Shown here: piece after piece, positions 1-6,850 of the stretch
Layout: each line of letters starts with the position of its first letter
Position numbering within the stretch: the stretch's first letter is position 1
Assembly (NCBI GenBank): GCA_002389675.1
Contig: DGQF01000002.1
Span: forward strand, 42,992 to 51,940
Direction: 5' to 3'
Source: Gammaproteobacteria bacterium UBA4421
Lineage (GTDB): Bacteria > Pseudomonadota > Gammaproteobacteria > Pseudomonadales > Azotimanducaceae
DNA length: 8,949 nt
Made by a program: the position numbers and the translations under genes
Notes under the pieces: generated by a model
Told to the model about the DNA's origin: nothing
The model's input: only the letters and a program-made list of their open reading frames with translations
The model's database searches: none

Positions 1-18
1 GCCGATTCCAGAGGATGC

Positions 19-993
19 ATGAAATTACAACAACTCAGGTACATTTGGGAAGTCGCACACCACGATCTTAACGTGTCGGCAACTGCACAAAGCCTATTCA
101 CGTCCCAGCCAGGCATCAGCAAACAAATAAGATTGCTAGAAGACGAGTTAGGCGTAGAAATTTTTGCCCGCAGCGGTAAACACTTAACTCACGTGACACC
201 GGTTGGGCAGGACATCATCGCCATGGCGGGAAAAATGCTCCGAGAAGCCGGAGCCATTAAGCAAGTGGCGCAGGAATACTCCAATGAAAAGCAGGGCAGT
301 CTGTCGATAGCAACAACTCACACCCAAGCCCGCTATGCACTGCCGGAGATTATCGGTGATTTTCGCAAAGCGTATCCAGAAGTCACCTTGCATATGAATC
401 AAGGCTCACCGGAACAGATCGCTGAACTGGCTGCTGCGGGCCAAACTGATTTTGCCATTGCCACAGAGGGACTGAATCTGTTCAACGAGTTGATCATGAT
501 GCCTTGCTATCGTTGGAACAGAGCCGTGGTGGTGCCCAAGGAGCATCCGCTGTGCGCGGAGTCTAAGCTAACCCTTGCCGCGGTGGCTCGCTATCCAATT
601 GTCACCTACGTATTTGGTTTCACCGGACGTTCAAAGCTCGACGACGCGTTTGCAAGGCAAGGACTGGCACCAAATGTCGTGTTTACGGCAACAGATACCG
701 ATGTCATTAAAACCTATGTGCGGTTGGGCATCGGCGTAGGCATCATCGCTCAAATGGCTTATGACTGGACGCAAGACAGCGATTTAGTTGCTTTGGATGC
801 CTCACATTTGTTCGAGTCGAGCATTACCCATATTGGCTTCCGCAAGGGCACATTTTTGCGCCGTTACATGCTCGATTTTATGGCCGCATTTGCACCGCAT
901 TTAGATGCAGACACCATCAACGCGGCTATTGCCTGCGCCAACCGGGGCGAACGAGATAAATTATTTGACAGCTTTGATCTGCCGAATAAATAG
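19..993 (+). CDS. cysB: CysB, LysR-type activator of the cysteine regulon
   Basis: A 324-residue LysR-family transcription factor, the same length as enterobacterial CysB and very similar to it throughout. CysB activates sulfate uptake/reduction and cysteine synthesis genes when N-acetylserine (or O-acetylserine) signals sulfur shortage. Seen: an N-terminal winged helix-turn-helix (about residues 1-60, starting MKLQQLRYI, with TSQPGISKQ in the recognition-helix region), a linker helix, and a periplasmic-binding-like effector domain from about residue 90. The inducer-pocket motif TTHTQ is intact at 99-103 (Thr100, Thr102, Gln103 in CysB numbering), as are GFTGRS and the ATDTDVIKTYVRLGIGVG stretch. 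ATG at 19 follows a GAGG at 11-14, a slightly short spacing. thrH follows after 33 bp on the same strand. Cytoplasmic DNA-binding protein, presumably tetrameric. Identification is secure; whether this copy also acts as a repressor of its own gene cannot be seen because the upstream region is outside the window. Confidence 0.97.
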   Translation: MKLQQLRYIWEVAHHDLNVSATAQSLFTSQPGISKQIRLLEDELGVEIFARSGKHLTHVTPVGQDIIAMAGKMLREAGAIKQVAQEYSNEKQGSLSIATTHTQARYALPEIIGDFRKAYPEVTLHMNQGSPEQIAELAAAGQTDFAIATEGLNLFNELIMMPCYRWNRAVVVPKEHPLCAESKLTLAAVARYPIVTYVFGFTGRSKLDDAFARQGLAPNVVFTATDTDVIKTYVRLGIGVGIIAQMAYDWTQDSDLVALDASHLFESSITHIGFRKGTFLRRYMLDFMAAFAPHLDADTINAAIACANRGERDKLFDSFDLPNK

Positions 994-1000
994 ATACAAT
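965..1000 (+). promoter_or_regulatory. possible thrH promoter elements at the end of cysB
   Basis: A perfect TTGACA (965-970) lies inside the last cysB codons, and a TACAAT (-10-like, 5 of 6) lies at 995-1000, just after the cysB stop. Their 24-bp spacing is too long for a sigma70 pair. TTGATC at 974-979 gives a 15-bp spacing, which is short. So thrH may have its own weak promoter, but simple read-through from cysB is as likely. The -10-like box overlaps a small inverted repeat, ACAAT-TTT-ATTGT, at 996-1008. Confidence 0.25.
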
Positions 1001-1026
1001 TTTATTGTTTAACTGGAGGGCTTAGT

Positions 1027-1632
1027 TTGAATATTTTGTGCCTGGATTTAGAGGGGGTACTCATACCAGAGGTTTGGCAGGCGGTGGCGCAGTCGAGCGG
1101 TGTGGACGCGCTGCAAAAAACCACCCGAGACATCCCCGTATATGACGATCTGATGCAGTACCGGCTTAACTTGCTCGCGCAACACGACATCAAAATGTCG
1201 GACATCGAGGCACAAATTGATTTGCTAGAACCGTTGCCAGGCGCCAAAGCTTTTCTAGATTGGGCCCGTCGTGAATTTCAGGTCGCAATCATATCCGATA
1301 CATTTTACGAGTTCGCCGGACCACTGATGGCTAAGCTCGATCAGCCGCTGCTCCTGTGCCATCATCTTGTTGTCGAAAACGATCGCATTGTTGATTATAA
1401 AATACGTCAAAAGGATCCTAAGCGGGCTTCGGTGAGAGCATTAAAATCGCTAGATTATAAGGTGCTTGCCGCCGGTGATTCTTTTAACGATGTATCTATG
1501 CTGGAGGAGGCTGATCACGGTTTTTTCTTTCAGGCCCCAGCTAATGTCTGCAGTGAATTCCCGCAATATTCGCTCGCAAACAACTATCAAGAATTGCAAG
1601 ACTTCCTGATACAAGCCGCCGATATTGGCTAG
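1027..1632 (+). CDS. thrH: ThrH, phosphoserine phosphatase / homoserine phosphotransferase
   Basis: A 201-residue HAD-superfamily enzyme closely resembling Pseudomonas ThrH (about 205 aa). That protein dephosphorylates L-phosphoserine and can pass the phosphate to homoserine, linking serine and threonine synthesis. HAD motifs seen: motif I DLEGV at residues 7-11 (nucleophile Asp7; Glu9 replaces the usual second Asp, as in ThrH), motif II SDT at 90-92, motif III Lys129 in RQKDPKR, and motif IV GDSFND at 150-155 (Asp151, Asp155). The start is TTG at 1027, chosen because the family begins exactly here with a short strand before motif I and because CTGGAGGG (1013-1020) is a good ribosome binding site 6 bases upstream; no ATG fits. 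It lies 33 bp after cysB, and its stop is 13 bp from the stop of the convergent acetyltransferase gene. In Pseudomonas cysH lies near this pair; here it is absent. Soluble, Mg-dependent by family. Confidence 0.93.
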   Translation: MNILCLDLEGVLIPEVWQAVAQSSGVDALQKTTRDIPVYDDLMQYRLNLLAQHDIKMSDIEAQIDLLEPLPGAKAFLDWARREFQVAIISDTFYEFAGPLMAKLDQPLLLCHHLVVENDRIVDYKIRQKDPKRASVRALKSLDYKVLAAGDSFNDVSMLEEADHGFFFQAPANVCSEFPQYSLANNYQELQDFLIQAADIG

Positions 1633-1645
1633 CAATGCGCCTCTA

Positions 1646-2557
1646 CTAAAGGTGAAGCAGACGCAATTCGCGAGCTTCTTTGCCCTGATGCCAACGCTGA
1701 TCGAAATCCTTTGCTAGGCGCTCGGCGATGGCAGGGGTATTCAGACCAAATGAGCCCTGATAGGACTCAGACAGCTGCCACTGCCTTGTCTGATCTCCAC
1801 AAACAAAGCAAGTAGCAAGGGCACCCGGGGCTTGGGGAAAAACTCTGATTTTGATTTTTTCATCCAATCTCTGGGCCAAAGCCAGCAATGAATGATCGCG
1901 ATTGACAACCTGCTTAATATCTAAAATGCCTATACTCAAATGTGCTTGAGGTGCGCTGCGCACAAATTCGGAAAGCGCATCAACCATCGATGGCTGATCA
2001 AACAGCTCGCGGTCCAAATCAGGACTATAGATTAACAGTCGACGTCGAGTCGCTTTGACCACTTGTAATAGGGATTCGCGACACTGATCTAGATTGCTCA
2101 ATGAGGCTGCTTGGGGTCCTGCAGCCACGCGACGCATGGCCACGTGTTCAATGCCGGCCTCTTCAAAGGTATCGCCGTAGGCGACAAATCCACCGCGCTC
2201 ATAAAACGCTTCGGCATAACGCTGGGCGTGCAGAAACAGCGGATCCAGGCCAAGCCGATGGCCCTCGCGTATGGCTGCTGTGAGCAAACTAGCGCCAATA
2301 CCTTGTGCACGGTGTTTCTTGAGAACCGCCATCCGGCCAATCTGGCCGGTAGGCAGTAAGCGGGCACAACCCAAATAATCGCCATCGTTATTAATGGCCA
2401 TGAAATGCGTGCTGGTCTCATCCTGGCCGTCCCATTCTAGCGTTTTGGGAACCCTCTGCTCGATGATAAAAACCTGTTCTCTAATACTTTGCAGCGCCGT
2501 TTTATGAGTATTCCACGGGACTTTCAGAACGCTGATTTGCCTAGATTCGAGGCTCAT
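1646..2557 (-). CDS. two-domain GNAT N-acetyltransferase with uncharacterised C-terminal domain
   Basis: A 303-residue protein. Residues about 1-145 form a GNAT acetyltransferase: the acetyl-CoA-binding motif A is clear (RMAVLKKHRAQGIGASLL, with the Q/R-x-x-G-x-G loop at 83-88), preceded by the acidic/aromatic strand region around LGCARLLPTG and followed by AEAFYERGGF (115-124), the usual motif B tyrosine/GF segment. The substrate is unknown. Residues about 154-303 are a separate domain with no catalytic motif I recognise; a stretch like RRLLIYSPDLDRELFD and later strands recall a PLD-like fold without the HKD residues. I believe this matches a domain of unknown function (DUF7931) found on such acetyltransferases, but that name is from memory. 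No signal peptide or membrane segment. ATG at 2557 lies 12 bp after the purB stop with no convincing Shine-Dalgarno sequence, which suggests translation following purB. Last gene of the mnmA–purB run. Confidence 0.82.
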   Translation of the reverse strand: MSLESRQISVLKVPWNTHKTALQSIREQVFIIEQRVPKTLEWDGQDETSTHFMAINNDGDYLGCARLLPTGQIGRMAVLKKHRAQGIGASLLTAAIREGHRLGLDPLFLHAQRYAEAFYERGGFVAYGDTFEEAGIEHVAMRRVAAGPQAASLSNLDQCRESLLQVVKATRRRLLIYSPDLDRELFDQPSMVDALSEFVRSAPQAHLSIGILDIKQVVNRDHSLLALAQRLDEKIKIRVFPQAPGALATCFVCGDQTRQWQLSESYQGSFGLNTPAIAERLAKDFDQRWHQGKEARELRLLHL

Positions 2558-2569
2558 TCGGTTGCCGGC

Positions 2570-3955
2570 TTATTCAACTATATCTAGCGGCGCGCGTGCT
2601 AATTGCGCGGCTACGCCCAGATAGTTGCTCGGCGTCAGCTGCTCCAATTCCGCTTTAGCAGATTCTGGCAACGACAGCTCTGCCAAGATTGAGTGGAACA
2701 GATTCTCATCCATCTGCTTGCCGCGAGTGGCCACTTTTAACTTTTCGTAAGGTTCAGCCATGCCATATTTGCGCATGATCGTTTGAACGGGTTCAGCCAA
2801 GACCTCCCAACGTGTAGTCAGATCTTTACTTATGGCCTGCGGATTAACCTCCAATCGCGACAATCCTTTGAGCGTTGCTTGATATGCAATCACACAGTGC
2901 GCAAAGGCGCTGCCGATATTTCTCAGTACCGTTGAATCAGACAGATCACGCTGCCACCTCGATACCGGCAATTTCATGGCCATATGATCGAGCAAACTAT
3001 TAGCGACGCCTAAATTACCTTCCGAATTCTCAAAATCGATGGGGTTAATTTTATGTGGCATGGTGGACGACCCCGTTTCACCCTCTACTTTCTGCTGGAT
3101 GAAATAATCAATAGAAATATATGCCCAAATATCTCGATCAAAATCCAACAAGATTTGGTTGAATCGCATCAGAGCCTGGAATAATTCCGCAAGATAATCA
3201 TGAGGTTCGATTTGCGTAGTCCAGGGATTGGGTTGGAGTCCAAGCTTCTGGATAAATAAAGCTGACACACTAGGCCAATCGAGCGCCGGATAGGCACTGA
3301 CATGTGCATTATGGTTGCCGACTGCGCCATTGAATTTAGCCAAAATTTCGCAAGATTCCAATTGCTTGTATTGCCGCAAGAGCCGCGCAGCAACGTTTTT
3401 CAATTCTTTACCTAACGTGGTTGGCGACGCAGTTTGGCCGTGCGTTCGAGACAGCATTGCAAGGTCTGCATGTTCTATGGCCCGTGCATCGAGTAGTGTG
3501 ATCAATTTGTGCATAAGCGGCAGCAAGACCTCCATGCGGGCTGACTTGACCATTAACGCGTAAGCCGTGTTATTAATGTCCTCAGATGTACAGCAAAAAT
3601 GAACCCATTCCAGCAGAGGTTTGAGGCTTGGCCGCTCTCCGAATCTTTCTTTGACGAAATATTCCACAGCCTTGACGTCGTGATTTGTGGTCGCCTCAAA
3701 CGCTTTGATGGTTTTTGCGTCCTCTAGGCTAAAATCTCGCACTGTCTGTTTGATGAATTCTGTATCAGCAGCACTTAAAGCGGGAAATTCGCTGATTTGC
3801 GTCTGTTCGCTTAAAAACAAAAACCATTCACATTCTACTTCGACACGATAGCGCATCAGCCCAAATTCACTGGTAATGGGTGCCAGCGCTTCAACCTTGC
3901 TTCGGTAGCGCCCGTCGGTGGCGCTGATGGCTAAAATAGGATCAATCTGACTCAT
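2570..3955 (-). CDS. purB: adenylosuccinate lyase
   Basis: A 461-residue member of the fumarase/aspartase superfamily, close in length to E. coli PurB (456 aa). It catalyses two fumarate-releasing steps: SAICAR to AICAR in purine synthesis, and adenylosuccinate to AMP. Seen: the N-terminal DGRY motif (residues 14-17), NHDVKAVEYF (91-100), TSEDINNTAY (123-132), the general acid/base His172 in RTHGQT, and the superfamily signature GSSTMPHKINP at 295-305, with the catalytic-loop serine at 296. It functions as a soluble homotetramer in the family. The start at 3955 (MSQIDP) matches the family; the ribosome site is weak (AAGTGA overlapping the mnmA stop). It lies 7 bp downstream of mnmA and 12 bp upstream of the acetyltransferase, so it is almost certainly in one transcript with both. 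In many gammaproteobacteria hflD sits between mnmA and purB; there is no room for it here. Confidence 0.97.
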   Translation of the reverse strand: MSQIDPILAISATDGRYRSKVEALAPITSEFGLMRYRVEVECEWFLFLSEQTQISEFPALSAADTEFIKQTVRDFSLEDAKTIKAFEATTNHDVKAVEYFVKERFGERPSLKPLLEWVHFCCTSEDINNTAYALMVKSARMEVLLPLMHKLITLLDARAIEHADLAMLSRTHGQTASPTTLGKELKNVAARLLRQYKQLESCEILAKFNGAVGNHNAHVSAYPALDWPSVSALFIQKLGLQPNPWTTQIEPHDYLAELFQALMRFNQILLDFDRDIWAYISIDYFIQQKVEGETGSSTMPHKINPIDFENSEGNLGVANSLLDHMAMKLPVSRWQRDLSDSTVLRNIGSAFAHCVIAYQATLKGLSRLEVNPQAISKDLTTRWEVLAEPVQTIMRKYGMAEPYEKLKVATRGKQMDENLFHSILAELSLPESAKAELEQLTPSNYLGVAAQLARAPLDIVE

Positions 3956-3962
3956 AAAAAAT

Positions 3963-5138
3963 TCACTTCAATTGTGGGTGGATATCGGAAATTTGAATTT
4001 GCCCGCCACCTATCATCACTTCACGGTCATACAAGGCAATGAACTGCCCCGGAGTAATGGCGCGCTGGGGTGTTTCAAATCGAACCAACAGCTTGCCGTC
4101 GGCAGCTGCTTGCACAGTACAGGCTTGATCTTTCTGACGATATCTTATTTTGGCGCTACAAGAGATCGGTAACGACTGAGGTACTAACCAATTTATTTCA
4201 TCTACACGCAGCCAGTGGCCCGTAAGCAAATTCTCGTTTTGTGTCACAACCAGCGTGTTGCTGGGTGCCTGCTTTGCAGCAACGTACCAGGGCGCCTCAC
4301 GCCGTCCTTTGAGGCCGCCTATATTTAGGCCCTGACGTTGCCCGAGCGTAAAATAGTGGAGCCCCTTATGGCTGCCGACTTGGCGCTGGTTCTCGTCGAC
4401 GATAGGACCCGGTTGATCTTTGATGTAGCGCTCAAGAAAGTCCGAAAAACGACGCTCTCCGATAAAGCAGATCCCAGTGCTGTCCTTACGCGCATGATTA
4501 TGCAGCCCCAGAGCGCGAGCGCGAGCACGAACTTCTTGTTTGCGCCAATCACCCAACGGAAAAAGGCATTTTTGGAGCTGACCGGCCGGCACAGCTTGCA
4601 AGAAGTAGCTTTGGTCTTTGCCCTCGTCAATACCTTTGAGTAGCCGATAATCTCCAGCCTGACCGCGACAACGCGCGTAGTGACCCGTGGCAATCCAATC
4701 TCCACCCAAGCGCTGCGCGTATTCTACAAACTGTTTAAATTTGATCTCTCGATTACATAGGATATCCGGGTTTGGAGTGCGGCATGCTTTGTACTCCGTC
4801 AGGAAGTGTTCAAAGACATTATCCCAGTATTCCGCCGCAAAATTCGCGGTATGCAGGGGTATCCTAAGTGCATCACAAACCCGCTGTGCATCAGCTAGGT
4901 CATCAAGGGCCGTGCAGTAAGGCGTGCCGTCGTCGTCTTCCCAGTTTTTCATGAAAAGGCCTTCAACCGCATACCCTTGCTCGAGTAATAGCTGCGCTGC
5001 GACGGACGAATCTACCCCACCCGACATACCCAAAATGACTCGATTTGCGCTCCGCGGCTTGCCCGCGTGTGCATCGTTAGGCCTTAAACGGTGACCGGCG
5101 CCTAATCCAGTCTTGGGTTGTGCTGTAAAAGTAGACAT
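3963..5138 (-). CDS. mnmA: tRNA-specific 2-thiouridylase MnmA
   Basis: MnmA uses ATP and persulfide sulfur relayed through Tus proteins to convert wobble uridine 34 of tRNA-Lys, -Glu and -Gln into 2-thiouridine. Numbered from the start chosen here (391 aa): the ATP PP-loop SGGVDSS at 39-45, FMKNWEDDD at 62-70, TPNPDILCN at 121-129 with catalytic Cys128, and [12 protein letters not shown] at 220-231 with the persulfide Cys224; the C-terminal barrel ends with [12 protein letters not shown]. The frame stays open to an ATG at 5168 (401 aa). I prefer the ATG at 5138 because it is nearer the family length (about 365-375 aa) and because a TG-extended -10-like TAGACT directly abuts the upstream ATG, which would put that codon outside the transcript. 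Neither start has a good ribosome site. Even so about 32 poorly conserved, basic residues precede RVILGMSGG, longer than usual. First gene of the mnmA–purB–acetyltransferase run. Confidence 0.95.
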   Translation of the reverse strand: MSTFTAQPKTGLGAGHRLRPNDAHAGKPRSANRVILGMSGGVDSSVAAQLLLEQGYAVEGLFMKNWEDDDGTPYCTALDDLADAQRVCDALRIPLHTANFAAEYWDNVFEHFLTEYKACRTPNPDILCNREIKFKQFVEYAQRLGGDWIATGHYARCRGQAGDYRLLKGIDEGKDQSYFLQAVPAGQLQKCLFPLGDWRKQEVRARARALGLHNHARKDSTGICFIGERRFSDFLERYIKDQPGPIVDENQRQVGSHKGLHYFTLGQRQGLNIGGLKGRREAPWYVAAKQAPSNTLVVTQNENLLTGHWLRVDEINWLVPQSLPISCSAKIRYRQKDQACTVQAAADGKLLVRFETPQRAITPGQFIALYDREVMIGGGQIQISDIHPQLK

Positions 5139-5168
5139 TACTTGAAAAGCGTCATTTTGAAACGCCAT

Positions 5169-5177
5169 AGTCTAACA
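5169..5177 (-). promoter_or_regulatory. possible extended -10 element for mnmA
   Basis: On the minus strand the sequence TGTTAGACT reads as TGn plus TAGACT (4 of 6 to TATAAT), immediately before the ATG at 5168. No -35 hexamer stands at proper distance, as may be the case for extended -10 promoters. Transcription from here would begin around 5160-5163, inside the longest mnmA frame, favouring translation from 5138. Weak evidence. Confidence 0.3.
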
Positions 5178-5185
5178 CGCTTGTG

Positions 5186-5215
5186 TTGGTTCACCGCGCG
5201 CAGTTTAGGCATAAT
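5186..5215 (+). promoter_or_regulatory. probable sigma70 promoter for moaCDE
   Basis: TTGGTT (5186-5191) and CATAAT (5210-5215, 5 of 6 to consensus) are separated by 18 bp, pointing toward moaC. Transcription would start around 5222, leaving a leader of about 27 bases before the ATG at 5249. A long structured molybdenum-cofactor riboswitch leader would not fit in this space. A small AGGG/CCCT stem (5234-5245) lies just before the start codon and includes the only Shine-Dalgarno-like bases. Back-to-back with the mnmA promoter region. Confidence 0.5.
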
Positions 5216-5248
5216 AGCTGCTCCACAACGATCAGGGTTTCCCCTTCA

Positions 5249-5734
5249 ATGTCACAGTCCACGCTCAGTCATATTAATGCGGCTGGTGAAGCCAACATGG
5301 TCGATGTTTCATCTAAAGACAACACGCACAGGCGCGCAGTCGCATGCGCAATCCTCAGCATGCGCAAGCAAACCTTGTCCGCAATCACCGAGCACACCTT
5401 GGGAAAAGGAGAGGTATTAGCCGTTGCGCGCATCGCGGGTATTCAAGCAGCCAAAAAATGCTCCGACCTCATACCGCTGTGTCATCCGTTAGCACTCAGC
5501 AAAGTTCAGGTCGATTTTGAGATCTTAAATCAGACGGCGCTGAAGATTGTTGCGGAATGTCGGGTCAGCGGTCAAACCGGGGTCGAGATGGAAGCCTTGA
5601 CCGCTGCGTCAGTGGCTGCGCTGACCGTTTATGATATGTGTAAAGCCATTGACAAAGGCATGGTGGTTGAACAGGTTTGCTTACTAGAAAAACACGGTGG
5701 TAAAAGCGGAACATGGAGAAGAGAAAGTGAATAG
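5249..5734 (+). CDS. moaC: MoaC, cyclic pyranopterin monophosphate synthase
   Basis: A 161-residue protein (E. coli MoaC 161 aa). With the radical-SAM enzyme MoaA it turns GTP into cyclic pyranopterin monophosphate, the first stable intermediate of molybdenum cofactor synthesis; MoaC carries out the cyclisation of 3',8-cyclo-GTP. Seen: [17 protein letters not shown] near the N-terminus, [19 protein letters not shown] with His79, [23 protein letters not shown] with Asp129 and Lys132 (equivalent to E. coli Asp128/Lys131), and the C-terminal GGKSG. The frame is open upstream to 5183, but the ATG at 5249 is the true start: homology begins at MSQ, and the upstream codons contain the promoter. The family works as a hexamer in the cytoplasm. 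The end overlaps moaD by 8 bp. moaA and moaB are not in the window. Confidence 0.96.
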   Translation: MSQSTLSHINAAGEANMVDVSSKDNTHRRAVACAILSMRKQTLSAITEHTLGKGEVLAVARIAGIQAAKKCSDLIPLCHPLALSKVQVDFEILNQTALKIVAECRVSGQTGVEMEALTAASVAALTVYDMCKAIDKGMVVEQVCLLEKHGGKSGTWRRESE

Positions 5735-5978
5735 CTCTGTTACCGTCCGGTTTTTTGCCTCAATAGCCGAAGCGACGGGCGTGACCAAAATGACTGCAAT
5801 GGCCTGCGACACGGCGGATTTGATGACCGTACTGGCTGAACATTTGAGCGATGACGCTGTGCAAGCGATCAATCAGGATAACGTGCGTATCGCCGTTAAT
5901 CAGTCGATGATTGACGGCGTGACACCATTAGCCAATGGCGATGAGGTGGCCTTTTTGCCACCGATAACGGGGGGCTAG
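5727..5978 (+). CDS. moaD: MoaD, molybdopterin synthase sulfur-carrier subunit
   Basis: An 83-residue ubiquitin-like (beta-grasp) sulfur carrier; E. coli MoaD is 81 aa. Its C-terminal Gly-Gly (residues 82-83) is adenylated by MoeB and thiocarboxylated, then donates sulfur to make the dithiolene of molybdopterin inside the MoaD2–MoaE2 complex. Seen: the N-terminal strand [22 protein letters not shown], and the hallmark ending [14 protein letters not shown]. The start is GTG at 5727, not the ATG at 5697: the GTG position matches family length, GGAG at 5715-5718 lies 8 bases before it, and the longer form would bury the first strand behind ten extra residues. It overlaps the end of moaC by 8 bp (translational coupling likely), and its stop is 1 bp from the moaE start. 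Confidence 0.94.
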   Translation: MNSSVTVRFFASIAEATGVTKMTAMACDTADLMTVLAEHLSDDAVQAINQDNVRIAVNQSMIDGVTPLANGDEVAFLPPITGG

Positions 5979-5979
5979 C

Positions 5980-6456
5980 ATGCACCGTGAAGTATTGATC
6001 GCAGAAGCGGACTTCAACCAGAACGATGTGGTTACCACAATACGCAAACGCAACCCAACCGGAATTGGCGGGCTCGTAACGTTCACTGGATTAGTTCGAG
6101 AACACAACATGGTAACCGGCGACGCGAGCCGCGTGGCAACATTAACCTTAGAGCATTATCCGGGCATGACTGAAGCCAGTATTGACCGGATCATAGATCA
6201 CGCGGAGGGGCGATGGCCGCTGTTAGAGGTTCAGGTCATCCATCGAGTGGGCCAATTATGCCCGAGCGACCAAATTGTTTTGGTCGCGGTCGCATCTGCC
6301 CATCGAGCCGCCGCTTTTGCCGCGGCCGAATTCATAATGGATTGCCTGAAAACAGAAGCCGTTTTCTGGAAGAAAGAACATACACATCTGGGGGAGCATT
6401 GGGTCCAGTCTACAGATACCGATGAACAGCGCCGTGAGCGATGGTCACAAAGTTAA
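5980..6456 (+). CDS. moaE: MoaE, molybdopterin synthase catalytic subunit
   Basis: A 158-residue protein (E. coli MoaE 150 aa). It binds cyclic pyranopterin monophosphate and, with two MoaD thiocarboxylates, forms the dithiolene of molybdopterin. Family features seen: TGIGGLVTFTGLVREHN (substrate-loop Arg near residue 40), LTLEHYPGMTEASI, the VIHRVGQL strand, SAHRAAAF (the His-Arg pair that contacts the pterin phosphate), and LKTEAVFWKKE, which holds the catalytic lysines corresponding to E. coli Lys119 and Lys126. ATG at 5980 is 1 bp after the moaD stop; GGGGG at 5970-5974 can serve as the ribosome site. Last gene of the moaCDE unit; its stop is 38 bp from the stop of the facing cspD. No clear hairpin terminator is visible in that gap, so read-through in both directions is possible. 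Confidence 0.96.
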   Translation: MHREVLIAEADFNQNDVVTTIRKRNPTGIGGLVTFTGLVREHNMVTGDASRVATLTLEHYPGMTEASIDRIIDHAEGRWPLLEVQVIHRVGQLCPSDQIVLVAVASAHRAAAFAAAEFIMDCLKTEAVFWKKEHTHLGEHWVQSTDTDEQRRERWSQS

Positions 6457-6494
6457 CGGCAGTGCGCGAACCCGACAGCGATCTATGATGCGCC

Positions 6495-6740
6495 TTACTG
6501 GTCACCTTCACTGGATTCATTTTCCTCAGGGATCGCCTCGGGCAGCCGTATATTGACAGCGTGCAAGCCTTTTGGACCCTCAACAATGTCGAAATGAACC
6601 GTTTGGCCGGCTTTTAGTACTCTATAGCCTGTCATTTCGATTGCTGAATAATGTACAAATAGATCCTCGCCACCATCAGCTCCCAGCACAAAACCGTAGC
6701 CTTTGGCATTGTTAAACCACTTCACAGTCCCTATAGCCAT
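6495..6740 (-). CDS. cspD: CspD-like cold-shock-domain protein
   Basis: An 81-residue single-stranded nucleic acid-binding protein with one cold-shock domain. Both RNA-binding motifs are intact: RNP1 KGYGFV at 13-18 and RNP2 DLFVHY at 26-31. The stretch HYSAIEMTGYRVLKAGQ followed by F-D-I-V-E-G-P-K-G matches CspD rather than CspA-type proteins, and so does the position divergent from clpS. In E. coli CspD is a stationary-phase/starvation protein that binds single-stranded DNA and inhibits replication; that role is inferred here. The C-terminus has an acidic tail (EAIPEENESSEGDQ), longer than in E. coli CspD (74 aa). The ATG at 6740 is preferred over the in-frame GTG at 6752, because the strong purine-rich ribosome site CTCCCCACCT (6745-6754, read on the other strand as AGGTGGGGAG) would otherwise lie within the coding region. 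Confidence 0.93.
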   Translation of the reverse strand: MAIGTVKWFNNAKGYGFVLGADGGEDLFVHYSAIEMTGYRVLKAGQTVHFDIVEGPKGLHAVNIRLPEAIPEENESSEGDQ

Positions 6741-6850
6741 AGTTCTCCCCACCTATGCCTTAGATACGCTATGAAAGGTTGCGCCGAATGTAATACTTTT
6801 GTCAAGCCATGGTTTGGCCGGCCAGATCCGCTGCATAATCAGTCTTTAGC

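Noticed and set aside
2098..2421. 107-codon minus-strand frame overlapping the acetyltransferase gene
   Set aside because: Out of frame with the clear GNAT motif A in the same stretch; composition resembles a shifted reading of that gene.
4325..4705. 126-codon minus-strand frame and 101-codon plus-strand frame within mnmA
   Set aside because: Both are shadows of the conserved MnmA frame, which contains both catalytic cysteines across this region; neither has a recognisable domain.
6800..6805. Perfect TTGACA on the minus strand as a cspD -35 box
   Set aside because: No hexamer resembling TATAAT lies 15-19 bp downstream; the bases there read GCAACC/AACCTT. Kept only as a note in the intergenic entry.
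6815..6825. TGGCCGGCCA palindrome as a regulator site
   Set aside because: A 10-bp GC-rich palindrome without spacing or a second copy in the gap; too short to separate from chance.
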